From: Pseudomonas xionganensis
Lineage (GTDB): Bacteria; Pseudomonadota; Gammaproteobacteria; Pseudomonadales; Pseudomonadaceae
Assembly (NCBI RefSeq): GCF_009763245.1
Contig: NZ_WKJZ01000001.1
Span: 496,001-560,000, forward strand
Length of the DNA stretch: 64,000 bases
Direction of reading: 5' to 3'
Below the pieces are notes generated by a model. That model did not search any database, had not been told where the DNA came from, and worked only from the letters and a program-made list of their open reading frames with translations. Below are positions 1 through 8,591 of the stretch, in pieces; position 1 is the first letter of the stretch, and the number at the start of each line of letters is the position of its first letter. A program made the position numbers and the translations under genes.

Positions 1-1
1 G

Positions 2-304
2 GCCAATATCATCAATAACTCCATCCGCTACGCCCGCAGCCAGTTGCTGGTGAGTGCCTGGCAGGAAGGCGAGTTTCTGGTGCTGAGCATCTGCGATGAT
101 GGCCAGGGTTACCCGCCGAGCATGATCGAACAGCAGTCCAGCTACGTCCTTGGCCTCAACCAGAGCAGCGGCAGCACCGGCCTGGGCCTGTACTTCGCCG
201 GCCGCATCGCCGCCTTGCACCAGCGCCAGGGCCTGCAGGGGCGCATCGAGCTGGCCAACGGCGGGCCCCTGGGTGGCGGGGTGTTTCGGATTTACCTGCC
301 GTAG
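2..304 (+). CDS. Sensor histidine kinase, C-terminal part (5' end outside window)
   Basis: Only about 100 C-terminal residues are present; the reading frame is open from the first codon of the window. They form the ATP-binding HATPase_c domain: an N-box-like ANIINNSIRYA at the window edge, a G1-type DDGQG, and a G2 box STGLGLYFAGRIA. The fold binds ATP and phosphorylates a histidine in the missing upstream part. The stop codon is followed by a gap holding a dispersed repeat. The sensed signal and partner regulator cannot be told from this fragment. Confidence 0.88.
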   Translation, partial: ANIINNSIRYARSQLLVSAWQEGEFLVLSICDDGQGYPPSMIEQQSSYVLGLNQSSGSTGLGLYFAGRIAALHQRQGLQGRIELANGGPLGGGVFRIYLP

Positions 305-350
305 GGTTGTTGGGCTTCTGCGTTGTCGCTCATTATTTATTCGAGATCTC

Positions 351-593
351 GCGAGCTAGAGTCCTGCAAGGGGCTAACAGCCTCCGGCTGGTCAAAACAG
401 GCGAGAAACGCAGCGCAGCGTAGTAACAGCCAGCGGCTGGCCCGCAGGGTGAGCGCAGCGAATCAAGCGGAGTGTACTTTTGTACATGAGCATTACTCGT
501 TTCACTCGCCCTTCGGGTCGCGCTGAGGCGCGTTAGCCGCAAGCGGCTTTCCGAGCCTGTTTTTAACGCCGCAGGGCCGACGCGCAGCAGATC
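351..593 (+). repeat. Expanded copy of a dispersed stem-loop repeat
   Basis: This 243-base element shares its outer blocks with a 109-base copy on the other strand at 18091-18199. Shared blocks are GCGAGCTAGAGTCCTGCAAGG, AAAACAGGCGAG, AAGCGGAGTGTACTTTTGTA and the end GAGCCTGTTTTTAACGC. Three extra segments, absent from the short copy, lie between these blocks. The extras are partly complementary (GGCTAAC with GTTAGCC; GGCGAGAAACG with CGTTTCACTCGCC), so the long copy can fold as an extended hairpin. AACAGGC/GCCTGTTTTT could serve as a terminator in either direction. Confidence 0.8.
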
Positions 594-603
594 GTATAGG
601 TTC

Positions 604-1014
604 TCAGCTTTCCAGCCATATATCCCGGCACCAGTGCCAGACGCTTTCCCAGCTTTCGTCCTCGTTGATCTCGCCGGTTTCCGCTTCCCACAGCAGTACG
701 GTGCCGTCTTCTTCCACCACGTAGTAGTTGCCATGGTCTTCGCACAGCGGCACTAGGTAGCGCGGTACGCCCAGGTCCCAGGCGGTGGCGGCGACTTCCG
801 GCAGGTAGGTGTGCGATTGCGGGTCGCTGGCGGTGACCGGTTCCAGGCGACCGTAGACCACGTCACTGACGGTGAGCAGGTATTCGCGCAGGGCGAAGGG
901 GAGGTGAATCAGGATCTGCTCCTGGACTTCCACCAGGGTTTCCTCCTCCGGCAGTTCCAGGGGCACCGGTACCGGTTCGTTGAGTTCGCGCAATTGTTCG
1001 ATGACTTCTTCCAT
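604..1014 (-). CDS. SMI1/KNR4 (SUKH-1) family protein
   Basis: A protein of 136 residues, acidic and rich in Trp and Glu. The central and C-terminal part (LGVPRYLVPLCEDHGNYYVV, then WESVWHWCRDIWLES) matches the SMI1/KNR4 fold, in which a cell-wall/toxin-immunity type domain presents a DHGNYY-like core. Members are often immunity proteins for polymorphic toxins or housekeeping proteins of unknown role. No toxin gene is adjacent, so an immunity role is not supported here. It stands alone on the minus strand between the repeat and a divergent membrane-protein gene. Confidence 0.75.
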   Translation of the reverse strand: MEEVIEQLRELNEPVPVPLELPEEETLVEVQEQILIHLPFALREYLLTVSDVVYGRLEPVTASDPQSHTYLPEVAATAWDLGVPRYLVPLCEDHGNYYVVEEDGTVLLWEAETGEINEDESWESVWHWCRDIWLES

Positions 1015-1146
1015 TGGGCGGCCTCGCGTATGCAGTGGATGATGGGGGCGTCTTATACCCTAGCTGGCGGCGGGCAAAAAGCAGGCACAGTGCTATTGTG
1101 CTGGGTATAAGGCGCCATTTTTCACACGCCAGAAAACGGTTCGATT

Positions 1147-1704
1147 ATGTCCAGTACTGCTCCGAAGGACTCCGACAGCCCGCCCAGCGAGGACGAGCGC
1201 CTGCAGCTGCTGACAGCCGCAGGGCGGCGTAACCGCCTGTTTATCCTGGCCCTGGCCGGGGTACTGGGCAGCCTGATGCTGCTCTCGGTGGGCTTTAACT
1301 TCTACGCCCTGCTCAGTGCCGGTGACGAACCGCGTATCGCGGCGCTGGAGCAGCAGGTGGTGAAGCTGCGGGCGCAGCTGGCCACCCAGCAGGAGGCGCT
1401 CAAGCATCAGGAGGACCTGTTTGCCAGTCAGCAGGCCAATCAACTGACCGGCCTGTTCGCGCGCGCCGAAAACCCCGACAGCATCACCGAGGTCAGTCAG
1501 GTGCTGCAGGCCCAGGAAGAAGACTTTCAACGGGTGCTGCAGGGCCTGAAGAGCGGCATGGCCGATCTGGCCAATATGCTGCCGGGTTCGCGCAGCTGGC
1601 TGAATCTGTACAACGAGCCGCTGGACCGCGCCCTGCTCAACAGCCGCAAGCGCCGCGAGGCGATCCAGGCCTGGGGCGACAAGGCCGTCGGGGCACAGCC
1701 CTGA
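1147..1704 (+). CDS. Membrane-anchored protein with periplasmic coiled coil, unknown function
   Basis: A protein of 185 residues. Residues 1-28 are polar, residues about 29-54 form one hydrophobic segment (LFILALAGVLGSLMLLSVGF), and residues 60-100 are a heptad-like coiled coil (LEQQVVKLRAQLATQQEAL). The rest is helical. The topology suggests an inner-membrane anchor with a soluble coiled-coil domain. I do not recognise the family. The stop codon abuts the stop of the convergent exonuclease gene with no spacer. Confidence 0.7.
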   Translation: MSSTAPKDSDSPPSEDERLQLLTAAGRRNRLFILALAGVLGSLMLLSVGFNFYALLSAGDEPRIAALEQQVVKLRAQLATQQEALKHQEDLFASQQANQLTGLFARAENPDSITEVSQVLQAQEEDFQRVLQGLKSGMADLANMLPGSRSWLNLYNEPLDRALLNSRKRREAIQAWGDKAVGAQP

Positions 1705-2136
1705 TCAACCGGCGCGGGCCATCAGGCGCGCATCCAGCAGGGCGTGGTGAGGAATCTGCGCCTCGTCCAGATCGCTGAGCAGGTCCGCCTGTTCGCGGCA
1801 GCCCAGCACATTCGCCGGCAAACCCGCAGGGCCCAGCAGCTCCAGCAGCAGGGGCCCGTCCCAGGCCAGGGCATCGCTGACGATTTCCAAGTCACCCCTA
1901 TTGGCCAGAAAGGCCTGCAGCGCGCGCCTGGCCGCTTCCTGGCTCTGGCCATGGCATGACAGGTCCAGCTGCGGCAGCACCACCTCGACAACAAAGTCGC
2001 TGCAGTCGTCGAGACGCCAGCCGTCCGTCAATTCCACATAGAACTCCGGCCCGTGGGGCGTCACCAGGGCCAGGCTGATCAGGCGGCGATCGGGGCTCAG
2101 GCAGGTGAACTCGGTATCCAGGTAGAGGCTTTGCAC
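1705..2136 (-). CDS. DnaQ-like 3'-5' exonuclease family protein
   Basis: A protein of 143 residues with the RNase-H-like exonuclease motif I at the N terminus (LYLDTEFT, acidic Asp7 and Glu9) and a C-terminal HHALLDARLM in the place of motif III (His, then Asp). This resembles the short Rv2179c-like 3'-5' exoribonuclease group. The start is GTG preceded by TAAGGCGTC. Six bases separate it from the upstream VOC gene, so the two are probably co-transcribed. The RNA or DNA substrate is not evident. Confidence 0.7.
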   Translation of the reverse strand: MQSLYLDTEFTCLSPDRRLISLALVTPHGPEFYVELTDGWRLDDCSDFVVEVVLPQLDLSCHGQSQEAARRALQAFLANRGDLEIVSDALAWDGPLLLELLGPAGLPANVLGCREQADLLSDLDEAQIPHHALLDARLMARAG

Positions 2137-2142
2137 GACGCC

Positions 2143-2511
2143 TTAGCCCATATGGAAAAAGGCCAGCTTGTTGCCATCCAGGTCGCGAAAATAGCCGGCA
2201 TAGAAGCCCGGCATGCGCTCACCCGGCGCGCCTTCGTCACTGGCTCCGAGGGCGATGGCCATGGCATGCAGGCGGTCAACGTTTTCGCGGGAGCCGGCCG
2301 GCAGGGCCACCATGTTGCCATTGCCGACGCTGGCCGGTTGCTTGTCGAAGGGCAGGCAGACACCGAGCATCGGCTTGCCCATGCTCTGGCCGTAGAAGGC
2401 GGCGCGACCGGTGTCCATCAGGGGCTTGGCGCCCAGTTCGGCGAGCAGGGTGCCGTAGAAGGCCTTGGCCTTGTCCAGATCATTGCTGCCGACCGTGCAG
2501 TATCCAATCAT
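2143..2511 (-). CDS. VOC family protein (glyoxalase/dioxygenase fold)
   Basis: A protein of 122 residues beginning MIGYCTVGSNDLDKAKAFYG, the classic opening beta-alpha unit of the vicinal-oxygen-chelate fold, and ending YFRDLDGNKLAFFHMG, the matching C-terminal strand pair. The frame remains open upstream, but the ATG chosen has GGAGAACGAAACG before it, and residues upstream of it are not VOC-like. Such single-module proteins act as lyases or dioxygenase-like proteins of diverse substrate. It is the first gene of a pair with the exonuclease. Confidence 0.82.
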   Translation of the reverse strand: MIGYCTVGSNDLDKAKAFYGTLLAELGAKPLMDTGRAAFYGQSMGKPMLGVCLPFDKQPASVGNGNMVALPAGSRENVDRLHAMAIALGASDEGAPGERMPGFYAGYFRDLDGNKLAFFHMG

Positions 2512-2722
2512 CGTTTCGTTCTCCAGTGCAGGCCGTTGATGACCTGTATCAAGGGGCTGAGCTCCCGGGCGTGGCGTAATTAACACATGCTAGCTCTTTG
2601 CCAAGGCTTGTGACGGGCTAGGCTGAGAGATGCAGCTAAGCACAGGGGATGGGCGTGCTCAAACTTTATCGGGCGGTGGAAAACAGGCGGAGGGCCTGGG
2701 CCAGGCCGCCGGGAGATTATAG

Positions 2723-4150
2723 GTGTCGATGCCGCCTGTACTGAGCGCTGGCCGTTCGCCTTCCTGGGCGTCTGCCGTGCTGCTGGCACTGCTTTATTAC
2801 CTGAGTGCGCGCCTGGGCATGCAGCTGTTCGCCCTGCAGCCGAGCAATATGACCCTGATCTGGTTGCCTTTCGGCATTGGCCTGGTGCTGTTGGTGCGCC
2901 ATGGCTGGGGCGCCTTGCCTCTGGTGCTGCTGGCCAGTCTGGCGGCCAACTACCCGGGGCTGAGTGGTCCAGGCTGGCAACAGGGCTTGCTGCATGCCCT
3001 GCTGGCCGCCTGTGGCGACAGCCTGAGCGCGGGCCTGGCGGCCTGGCTGTTGCAGCGTCGCCTGCCCGAGGGGCTGCAGCGGGCCCGGGAACTGGGGGCT
3101 TTCTGTTTTTACGTGTGCCTGTTGCCGGCCCTGCTGGGCACCGGGCTGATCTGCGCCAATCTGTTCTGGGGCGGCTACCTATCGGGCAAGGCCGCCATGC
3201 AGCTGTGGCCGGCGCTGTTGTTGGCCGACAGCCTCGGTGTGCTGTTGGTTTACCCCCTGTATCAGGCCTGGCGCGAGCAGGGTTGGCCGAGCGCGGAGGA
3301 ATGGCGCTGGATCGTGATCCTGGGCCTGGGCAACCTGCTGCTGATCCTGTTGGCGTTCAATGGCCTGAGCGCCCTGCTTTATCTGATTCTGCCGGTGCTG
3401 CTCTGGCTGGTGGTCAAGGTGCGCCTGGCGGGGCTGCATCTGGTGCTGCTGCTCAGCATGCTGGCGCTGATGGCGGTGGCGGCGCGCCAGCCTGGGCCGT
3501 TCCGCGGCCTGGAGTCGGCCGAGGCGCACCTGATGTTGCTGGGTTTTGTCATCACCAGTGCCCTGGTGACCCTGTGCCTGGGCCTGTACTACCGCCAGCT
3601 GCAGCTGGCCGACAGCTCCCGTGCCCACTGGCAGAGTGAAGCCCTGCACGATCCGCTGACCGGTCTGCTCAATCGCCGTGCCTTTACTCCGCTGCTGGCT
3701 GCCGAGCACCAGCGCGTGCTGCGTACCCACAGGCCCTGCGCCCTGGCGTTGCTCGATCTGGATCACTTCAAGGTGGTCAACGATCAATATGGCCATGGGG
3801 TGGGTGACGGCGTGCTGGTGCAACTGGCCGTGCTGATGCAGCAGCATGTGCGCGATATCGACAGTGTGGCGCGGGTCGGGGGCGAGGAGTTCGCCATTCT
3901 CTTTCCCGAGGCCAGTGCCGAAGAGGCGGCCCAGGCCCTGGAGCGTATCCGCCTGGCCCTGGCTGCCAAGCCCCTGGCGATCGATGGCGAGCAGATCGCC
4001 ATTACCGTCAGCAGTGGGGTGGTGGGTTATCGCGGAGGCCCGCAGAGTGCCGAGGACCTGCTGGAAGCGGCCGATGCCCAGCTGTACCGGGCCAAACATG
4101 GCGGGCGCAATTGCGTGATGTTGGCCGATGAGGTCTTGCCGGCGGCCTGA
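2723..4150 (+). CDS. MASE1-GGDEF diguanylate cyclase
   Basis: A protein of 475 residues. Residues 1-285 hold about eight hydrophobic segments with the MASE1 signature region (SNMTLIWLPFGIGLVLLVR). The GGDEF domain follows from about 305 (DPLTGLLNRRAF) to the C terminus, with an intact active site VGGEEFAIL. It should make cyclic di-GMP from two GTP at the inner membrane in response to an unknown signal. GTG at 2723 is placed 6 bases after GGGAGA; an ATG two codons further on is an alternative start. It is a monocistronic gene. Confidence 0.9.
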   Translation: MSMPPVLSAGRSPSWASAVLLALLYYLSARLGMQLFALQPSNMTLIWLPFGIGLVLLVRHGWGALPLVLLASLAANYPGLSGPGWQQGLLHALLAACGDSLSAGLAAWLLQRRLPEGLQRARELGAFCFYVCLLPALLGTGLICANLFWGGYLSGKAAMQLWPALLLADSLGVLLVYPLYQAWREQGWPSAEEWRWIVILGLGNLLLILLAFNGLSALLYLILPVLLWLVVKVRLAGLHLVLLLSMLALMAVAARQPGPFRGLESAEAHLMLLGFVITSALVTLCLGLYYRQLQLADSSRAHWQSEALHDPLTGLLNRRAFTPLLAAEHQRVLRTHRPCALALLDLDHFKVVNDQYGHGVGDGVLVQLAVLMQQHVRDIDSVARVGGEEFAILFPEASAEEAAQALERIRLALAAKPLAIDGEQIAITVSSGVVGYRGGPQSAEDLLEAADAQLYRAKHGGRNCVMLADEVLPAA

Positions 4151-4185
4151 ATGGCCGCTGTGCAACAGCGGCGGTGTTCGGCCTG

Positions 4186-4764
4186 CTATTGCTTGAGCAG
4201 GTACAGCAGCGGCCCGCAGCGCAGCTGGCTGCGCAGCAGGGCGCGGAACTCGGCGGGGTCCTGTTCGGGGTGACGCAGCCAGTGCACAAAGCAGCGCAGG
4301 TAGACGCCGGTCAGCAGGCTTTCCTCGACGATGCGCGACAGGTGCAGGGTTTCCCGCCGGGCGGCCTCGCGCCACCACTGCACGGTGCGACTGATGCGCA
4401 GGATGCCGCCGATCTGCAGGTGGATATGCCCGGGTTCCAGCTTGTACAGCAGCATCTGTCCGGTGACTGAGCGGTGTGTCGCCAGGCTGTCGAGCCAGGC
4501 CAGCAGCAGTTCTTCCAGACGTTGGCCAGCTTCCAGGGGCAGCAGATCGGGTGCCTGGCCGCGGCTCAGCATGGCCAGGTCGGCGCGGTCGAACCAGGCT
4601 TCCACTAGCTGATCCTTTTCCCGGTAATGCTGGGCGATGGCATCCAGACCGACGCCCAGGTCGGCGGCCACATCGAACAGGTGCAGGCGCTCCCAGCCGC
4701 AGACGTCGGCCAGCTTGAGGGCGCTATCGAGTATCTGTGCGGCGCAGACAGGTGTGGGTTTCAT
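4186..4764 (-). CDS. TetR-family transcriptional regulator
   Basis: A protein of 192 residues. The N-terminal helix-turn-helix spans residues 8-55 (ILDSALKLADVCGWERLHLF ... GLDAIAQHYREKDQLVEAWF), the TetR pattern in which a YREK-like motif closes the recognition helix. The C-terminal ligand domain is helical and not informative. An AGGT-type ribosome site lies upstream of the ATG. It is convergent with the diguanylate cyclase gene, so its target may be its own promoter or distant genes. Confidence 0.8.
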   Translation of the reverse strand: MKPTPVCAAQILDSALKLADVCGWERLHLFDVAADLGVGLDAIAQHYREKDQLVEAWFDRADLAMLSRGQAPDLLPLEAGQRLEELLLAWLDSLATHRSVTGQMLLYKLEPGHIHLQIGGILRISRTVQWWREAARRETLHLSRIVEESLLTGVYLRCFVHWLRHPEQDPAEFRALLRSQLRCGPLLYLLKQ

Positions 4765-4862
4765 CGGCTTACCTCGCTATCGAGTATGGCCGGTGATTTG
4801 CGGGGCTGGGCCGGAAACGACCAACGGAAGCCGAGGCTTCCGTTGTGGGTGGCTTGTAGCCT

Positions 4863-4930
4863 GTAGGGTGGATCACGCTGTACCGATCCACCGGGGCGAT
4901 GGTGGATGGATAAAGCGCCATCCACCCTAC
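4863..4930. repeat. REP-like inverted pair (GGTGGAT type)
   Basis: A 68-base element opening with GTAGGGTGGATCACGCTG and closing with GCGCCATCCACCCTAC, two inverted units around a short middle. The GTAG tetranucleotide at each outer end is typical of REP elements mobilised by RAYT transposases. It lies just after the stop codon of the TRAP binding-protein gene and could also end transcription. Confidence 0.85.
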
Positions 4931-4936
4931 GAGTGC

Positions 4937-6028
4937 TTAGCGCCAGTCGTACAGCTCTTTTTCCGAGACCTGGTGCATCTGGCTGACCTGAGCCTGGAAG
5001 GCCTGCATCGAGGCCCAGATGCGCCCGTTCAGCTCGCTCTGGGCGGCCAGTTCACCGAGCACCAGGGTGCTTTCATGCTGCATGGCGGCCAGCACTTCGT
5101 CGGGGAAGCGCTTGAGCAGGGTGCCCTGCTGCTTCAGCTCAGCCAGGGCCAGGGCGTTGTGGTAGACGTAGTCGTCGAGCATGTCCTGGCTGGCGGCACG
5201 GGCGGCCTCGGTAAGGATCGCCTGCAGGTCGGCCGGCAGGCTGTCCAGAGCCTTCTGGTTGATCAGCAGTTCCAGCACCGCCTGGGGTTCCTGCCACCCC
5301 GGGTAGTAGTAGAACTTGGCCGCCTTGTGCAGGCCGAAGGCCAGGTCGTTGTAGGGGCTGACCCAGTCGGTGGCGTCGATGGCGTTGGTCTGCAGGGCGG
5401 TGAACACCTCGCCACCGGGCAGGTTGACGGTGGTGGCGCCGAGCCTGCTCAGCACCTCGCCGCCCAGGCCGGGCATGCGGATCTTCAGGCCCTTGAGGTC
5501 ATCCAGGGCGTTGATTTCCTTGTTGTACCAGCCGCCCATCTGCATGCCGGTATTGCCCACCACCAGGGGTTTTACGCCATAGGGGGCATAGGCCTCGTCC
5601 CACAGCGCCTGACCGCCACCCTTGCTCAGCCAGGCATTCATTTCGCTGGTGGACAGGCCGAACGGCACGGCGGTGAAGAACTGCGCCGCCGGCACCTTGC
5701 CCTTCCAGTAATAGGCGGCGCCATGACCCAGCTCGGCGGTGCCGCGCGACACTGCGTCGAACACCTCCAGCGGCGGCACCAGCTCGCCGCCGGCATACAC
5801 CTTGATGCTCAGGCGGCCATTGCTCATGGTCTTGACCCGCTCGGCCAGGCGCTCGGCGGCGGTGCCCAGGCCCGGGTAGTTCTTCGGCCAGGCGGTGACC
5901 ATCTTCCACTGGAAGCTTTCGGCGGCAGGCGTTGCTGCTGCCTGCGGTGCGGCAGGTTCTTCCTTGCAACCGCTCAGGCCGAGGGCGGCGAGCAGGGCGC
6001 TGGCGAGCAGCAGAGGGCGGCGGATCAT
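4937..6028 (-). CDS. TRAP transporter solute-binding lipoprotein (DctP/TakP-like)
   Basis: A protein of 363 residues. The start is the ATG after AGGAGCCTCC; it opens a lipoprotein signal (MIRRPLLLASALLAALGLSGC), so Cys21 would be lipidated. The mature part is a DctP-fold binding protein: MVTAWPKNYPGLG, GNTGMQMGGWYNKEI and LKGLKIRMPGLGGEVLSRLG are landmarks, the last holding the arginine that clamps a carboxylate. The GNTGMQMGGW and ATDW regions resemble TakP, the 2-oxo acid binding protein. No DctQ or DctM membrane subunit lies nearby. Two REP pairs flank it. The substrate is inferred only. Confidence 0.88.
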   Translation of the reverse strand: MIRRPLLLASALLAALGLSGCKEEPAAPQAAATPAAESFQWKMVTAWPKNYPGLGTAAERLAERVKTMSNGRLSIKVYAGGELVPPLEVFDAVSRGTAELGHGAAYYWKGKVPAAQFFTAVPFGLSTSEMNAWLSKGGGQALWDEAYAPYGVKPLVVGNTGMQMGGWYNKEINALDDLKGLKIRMPGLGGEVLSRLGATTVNLPGGEVFTALQTNAIDATDWVSPYNDLAFGLHKAAKFYYYPGWQEPQAVLELLINQKALDSLPADLQAILTEAARAASQDMLDDYVYHNALALAELKQQGTLLKRFPDEVLAAMQHESTLVLGELAAQSELNGRIWASMQAFQAQVSQMHQVSEKELYDWR

Positions 6029-6079
6029 GGAGGCTCCTTGTTGTTGGAAAGTTGAGCGTGTAGCTGAATGCAATCAGGG

Positions 6080-6147
6080 GTAGGGTGGCTGACGTTTTCT
6101 CATCCACCATCGCAGTCGGTGGATGGGCGAAGCGTCATCCACCCTAC
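6080..6147. repeat. REP-like inverted pair (GGTGGAT type)
   Basis: A 68-base element opening GTAGGGTGGCTGACG and ending GCGTCATCCACCCTAC, of the same design as the copy at 4863-4930. It lies between the promoter side of the TRAP binding-protein gene and the uvrD stop codon. Together the two elements bracket the binding-protein gene. Confidence 0.85.
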
Positions 6148-6191
6148 AAGGTCCAGGCCTTGCCACTAAACATAAGCGCTACGGCCAGCTG

Positions 6192-8396
6192 TTACAGCGC
6201 CTGCAGCTTGGCATAGCTCAGCATCAGCCACTTGCTGCCTTCGCTCTCGAAATTCACCTGCACCCGCGCCTGGGCGCCGGCGCCTTCGAAGTTGAGGATG
6301 GTGCCCTCACCGAACAGTGAGTGTTGCACGCGCTGGCCCAGGCTGAAGCCGGTGTCCGGCACGGCGCTGCCGGCGAACAGACTCTCACCGCCCATGCTGC
6401 TGTTGCCCAGGTTGCGGCTGACTGCGCCAAACGGCCGGCTGACGCTGTTGCTCAGGCGCACTTCCTGGATCAGCTGCGGCGGTATTTCGCGGACAAAGCG
6501 CGACACCTTGTTGTAGGTCTCGCTGCCGTACAGGCGGCGGGTTTCCGCGTAGGTGATCATCAGCTTGCGCATGGCCCGGGTGATGCCGACATAGGCCAGG
6601 CGGCGTTCCTCTTCCAGGCGGCCGGGTTCTTCCAGGCTCATCTTGTGCGGGAACAGGCCTTCTTCCATGCCCACCAGAAACACCAGGGGGAACTCCAGGC
6701 CCTTGGCGCTGTGCAGGGTCATCAGCTGGATGCTGTCTTCGTTCTCCGCCGCCTGGGTGTCGCCGGCTTCCAGGGAGGCGTGGCTGAGGAAGGCCTGCAG
6801 CGGGGTCAGCTCCTCGTCCTCATCGTTCTCGAAGGCGCGGGCGGCGCTGACCAGTTCTTCCAGGTTTTCGATGCGCGCCTGGGCTTTCTCGCCTTTCTCG
6901 GCCTTGTGATAGGCGATCAGCCCGCTCTGCTCGATCACCGTCTGGGTCATCAGGTGCAGGGGCATGCTCAGCACCTTGGCGGCGAGGTTCTCGATCAGCT
7001 CGATAAAGCCGGCCAGGGCGCCCGAGGCGCGGGCCGGCAGGGCCTTGGCGGCGACCATCAGGCGGATCGCCTCCCACATGGAGACATCATGGCCACGGGC
7101 GTATTCGCGGATGGCTTCGACGCTCTTCTCGCCGATGCCGCGGGCCGGCACATTGATGATGCGCTCCAGGGCTGCATCGTTGCCGCGCCCATCGAGCAGG
7201 CGCAGGTAGGCCATGGCATTCTTGATTTCGGCGCGTTCGAAGAAGCGCTGACCGCCATAGATGCGATAGGGGATCTTCTCGCGCAGCAGGGCTTCTTCGA
7301 GCACCCGCGACTGGGCGTTGGAGCGGTAGAGGATGGCAATTTCGCTGCGCTTGAGGCCGTCCTTGCGCAGGGCATCCTCGATGGACTCCACCACATAGCG
7401 CGCTTCGTCGTGCTCGTTGAACGCCGAGTACAGGCTGATCGGCTCGCCGTCGCCGTCCTCGGTCCACAGCTCCTTGCCCAAACGGCCCTGGTTGTTGGCG
7501 ATCAGCGCATTGGCGGCCTTGAGGATGCCGGCGCTGGAGCGATAGTTCTGCTCCAGGCGGATCACCTGGGCGCCGGCGAAATCATCGGAGAACTGCTGGA
7601 TATTCTCGATCCGCGCGCCGCGCCAGCCGTAGATCGACTGGTCGTCGTCGCCCACCACCATCAGGCTGTCGCCGCCTTTGGCGAGCATCCGCAGCCAGGC
7701 GTATTGCACGGCGTTGGTGTCCTGGAACTCGTCCACCAGGATATGCCGGAAGCGCCGCTGGTAATGTTCCAGCAGGCCCGGCTTGTCGCGCCACAGGTCG
7801 AGGGCGCGCAGCAGCAACTCGGAGAAGTCGATGACGCCTGCGCGGGCGCAAGCCGCCTCGTAGGCTTGGTAGATGCTCAGCATGGTGGCCAGGAACAGGT
7901 CACCACCGGCCTGGATATGCTGCGGGCGCAGGCCTTCGTCCTTCTGCCCGTTGATAAACCACTGGGCCTGCTTGGCCGGCCAGCGCTGCTCGTCCAGGCC
8001 CAGCTCGCGGATCACCCGCTTGATCAGGCGTTGCTGGTCGTCGGAATCGAGGATCTGGAAGTTCTCCGCCAGCCCCGCTTCCTGCCAGTGCGCGCGCAGC
8101 AGGCGATGGGCCAGGCCGTGGAAGGTGCCGACCCACATGCCGGCCGGATTGATGCCGAGCATCTGTTCGATGCGCGCGCGCATCTCGGCGGCGGCCTTGT
8201 TGGTAAAGGTCACCGACAGAATGCTGTGGGGCGAGGCCTTTTCGATCTGGATCAGCCAGGCAATACGGTGCACCAGCACGCGGGTCTTGCCCGAGCCGGC
8301 GCCGGCCAGTACCAGTTGCCGGCCGAGCGGAGCGGCCACGGCCTGGACCTGGGCATCGTTGAGGGAAGCGAGGAGAAGTTCGGGATCATTTTGCAT
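6192..8396 (-). CDS. uvrD: DNA helicase II (UvrD)
   Basis: A protein of 734 residues, close to the usual 720-730. Superfamily 1A motifs are all present: Q-motif LNDAQVQAV, Walker A AGAGSGKT (residues 31-38), motif II DEFQDTN, motif III GDDDQSIYGWRGA, motif IV QNYRS, motif V TLHSAKGLEF and motif VI AYVGITRA. It unwinds DNA 3'-5' in nucleotide-excision and mismatch repair and clears RecA filaments. The C-terminal region ends in a Tudor-like stretch (GQRVQHSLFGEGTILNFEG) that binds RNA polymerase in UvrD/PcrA proteins. It is divergent from the large GGDEF-EAL gene. Confidence 0.97.
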   Translation of the reverse strand: MQNDPELLLASLNDAQVQAVAAPLGRQLVLAGAGSGKTRVLVHRIAWLIQIEKASPHSILSVTFTNKAAAEMRARIEQMLGINPAGMWVGTFHGLAHRLLRAHWQEAGLAENFQILDSDDQQRLIKRVIRELGLDEQRWPAKQAQWFINGQKDEGLRPQHIQAGGDLFLATMLSIYQAYEAACARAGVIDFSELLLRALDLWRDKPGLLEHYQRRFRHILVDEFQDTNAVQYAWLRMLAKGGDSLMVVGDDDQSIYGWRGARIENIQQFSDDFAGAQVIRLEQNYRSSAGILKAANALIANNQGRLGKELWTEDGDGEPISLYSAFNEHDEARYVVESIEDALRKDGLKRSEIAILYRSNAQSRVLEEALLREKIPYRIYGGQRFFERAEIKNAMAYLRLLDGRGNDAALERIINVPARGIGEKSVEAIREYARGHDVSMWEAIRLMVAAKALPARASGALAGFIELIENLAAKVLSMPLHLMTQTVIEQSGLIAYHKAEKGEKAQARIENLEELVSAARAFENDEDEELTPLQAFLSHASLEAGDTQAAENEDSIQLMTLHSAKGLEFPLVFLVGMEEGLFPHKMSLEEPGRLEEERRLAYVGITRAMRKLMITYAETRRLYGSETYNKVSRFVREIPPQLIQEVRLSNSVSRPFGAVSRNLGNSSMGGESLFAGSAVPDTGFSLGQRVQHSLFGEGTILNFEGAGAQARVQVNFESEGSKWLMLSYAKLQAL

Positions 8397-8591
8397 CGCC
8401 GCATTCTATGGGGCGGGACCGGGCAGGGCAAACCAGCACGACCGATGTCAGCCGATCAGCGGTCGGCACCCCGCAAGGGGCTGTTGCGGCTCGGGCGCTG
8501 ATCGAAAGTAGGGGTATCAGGCTGGCAAATGGCCGCCAGGGGATCTTGGGCGATGCGTCTAGCTCGGGTATGCTGCGCCGACGCGTGTGTC

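Noticed and set aside
604..1014. SMI1/KNR4 protein as the immunity part of a toxin system
   Set aside because: No toxin, Rhs or secretion gene is next to it, so the immunity role has no support here.
6321..8501. Open frame of over 700 codons on the plus strand opposite uvrD
   Set aside because: All helicase motifs are on the minus strand; the plus-strand frame has none and the composition of an antisense frame.
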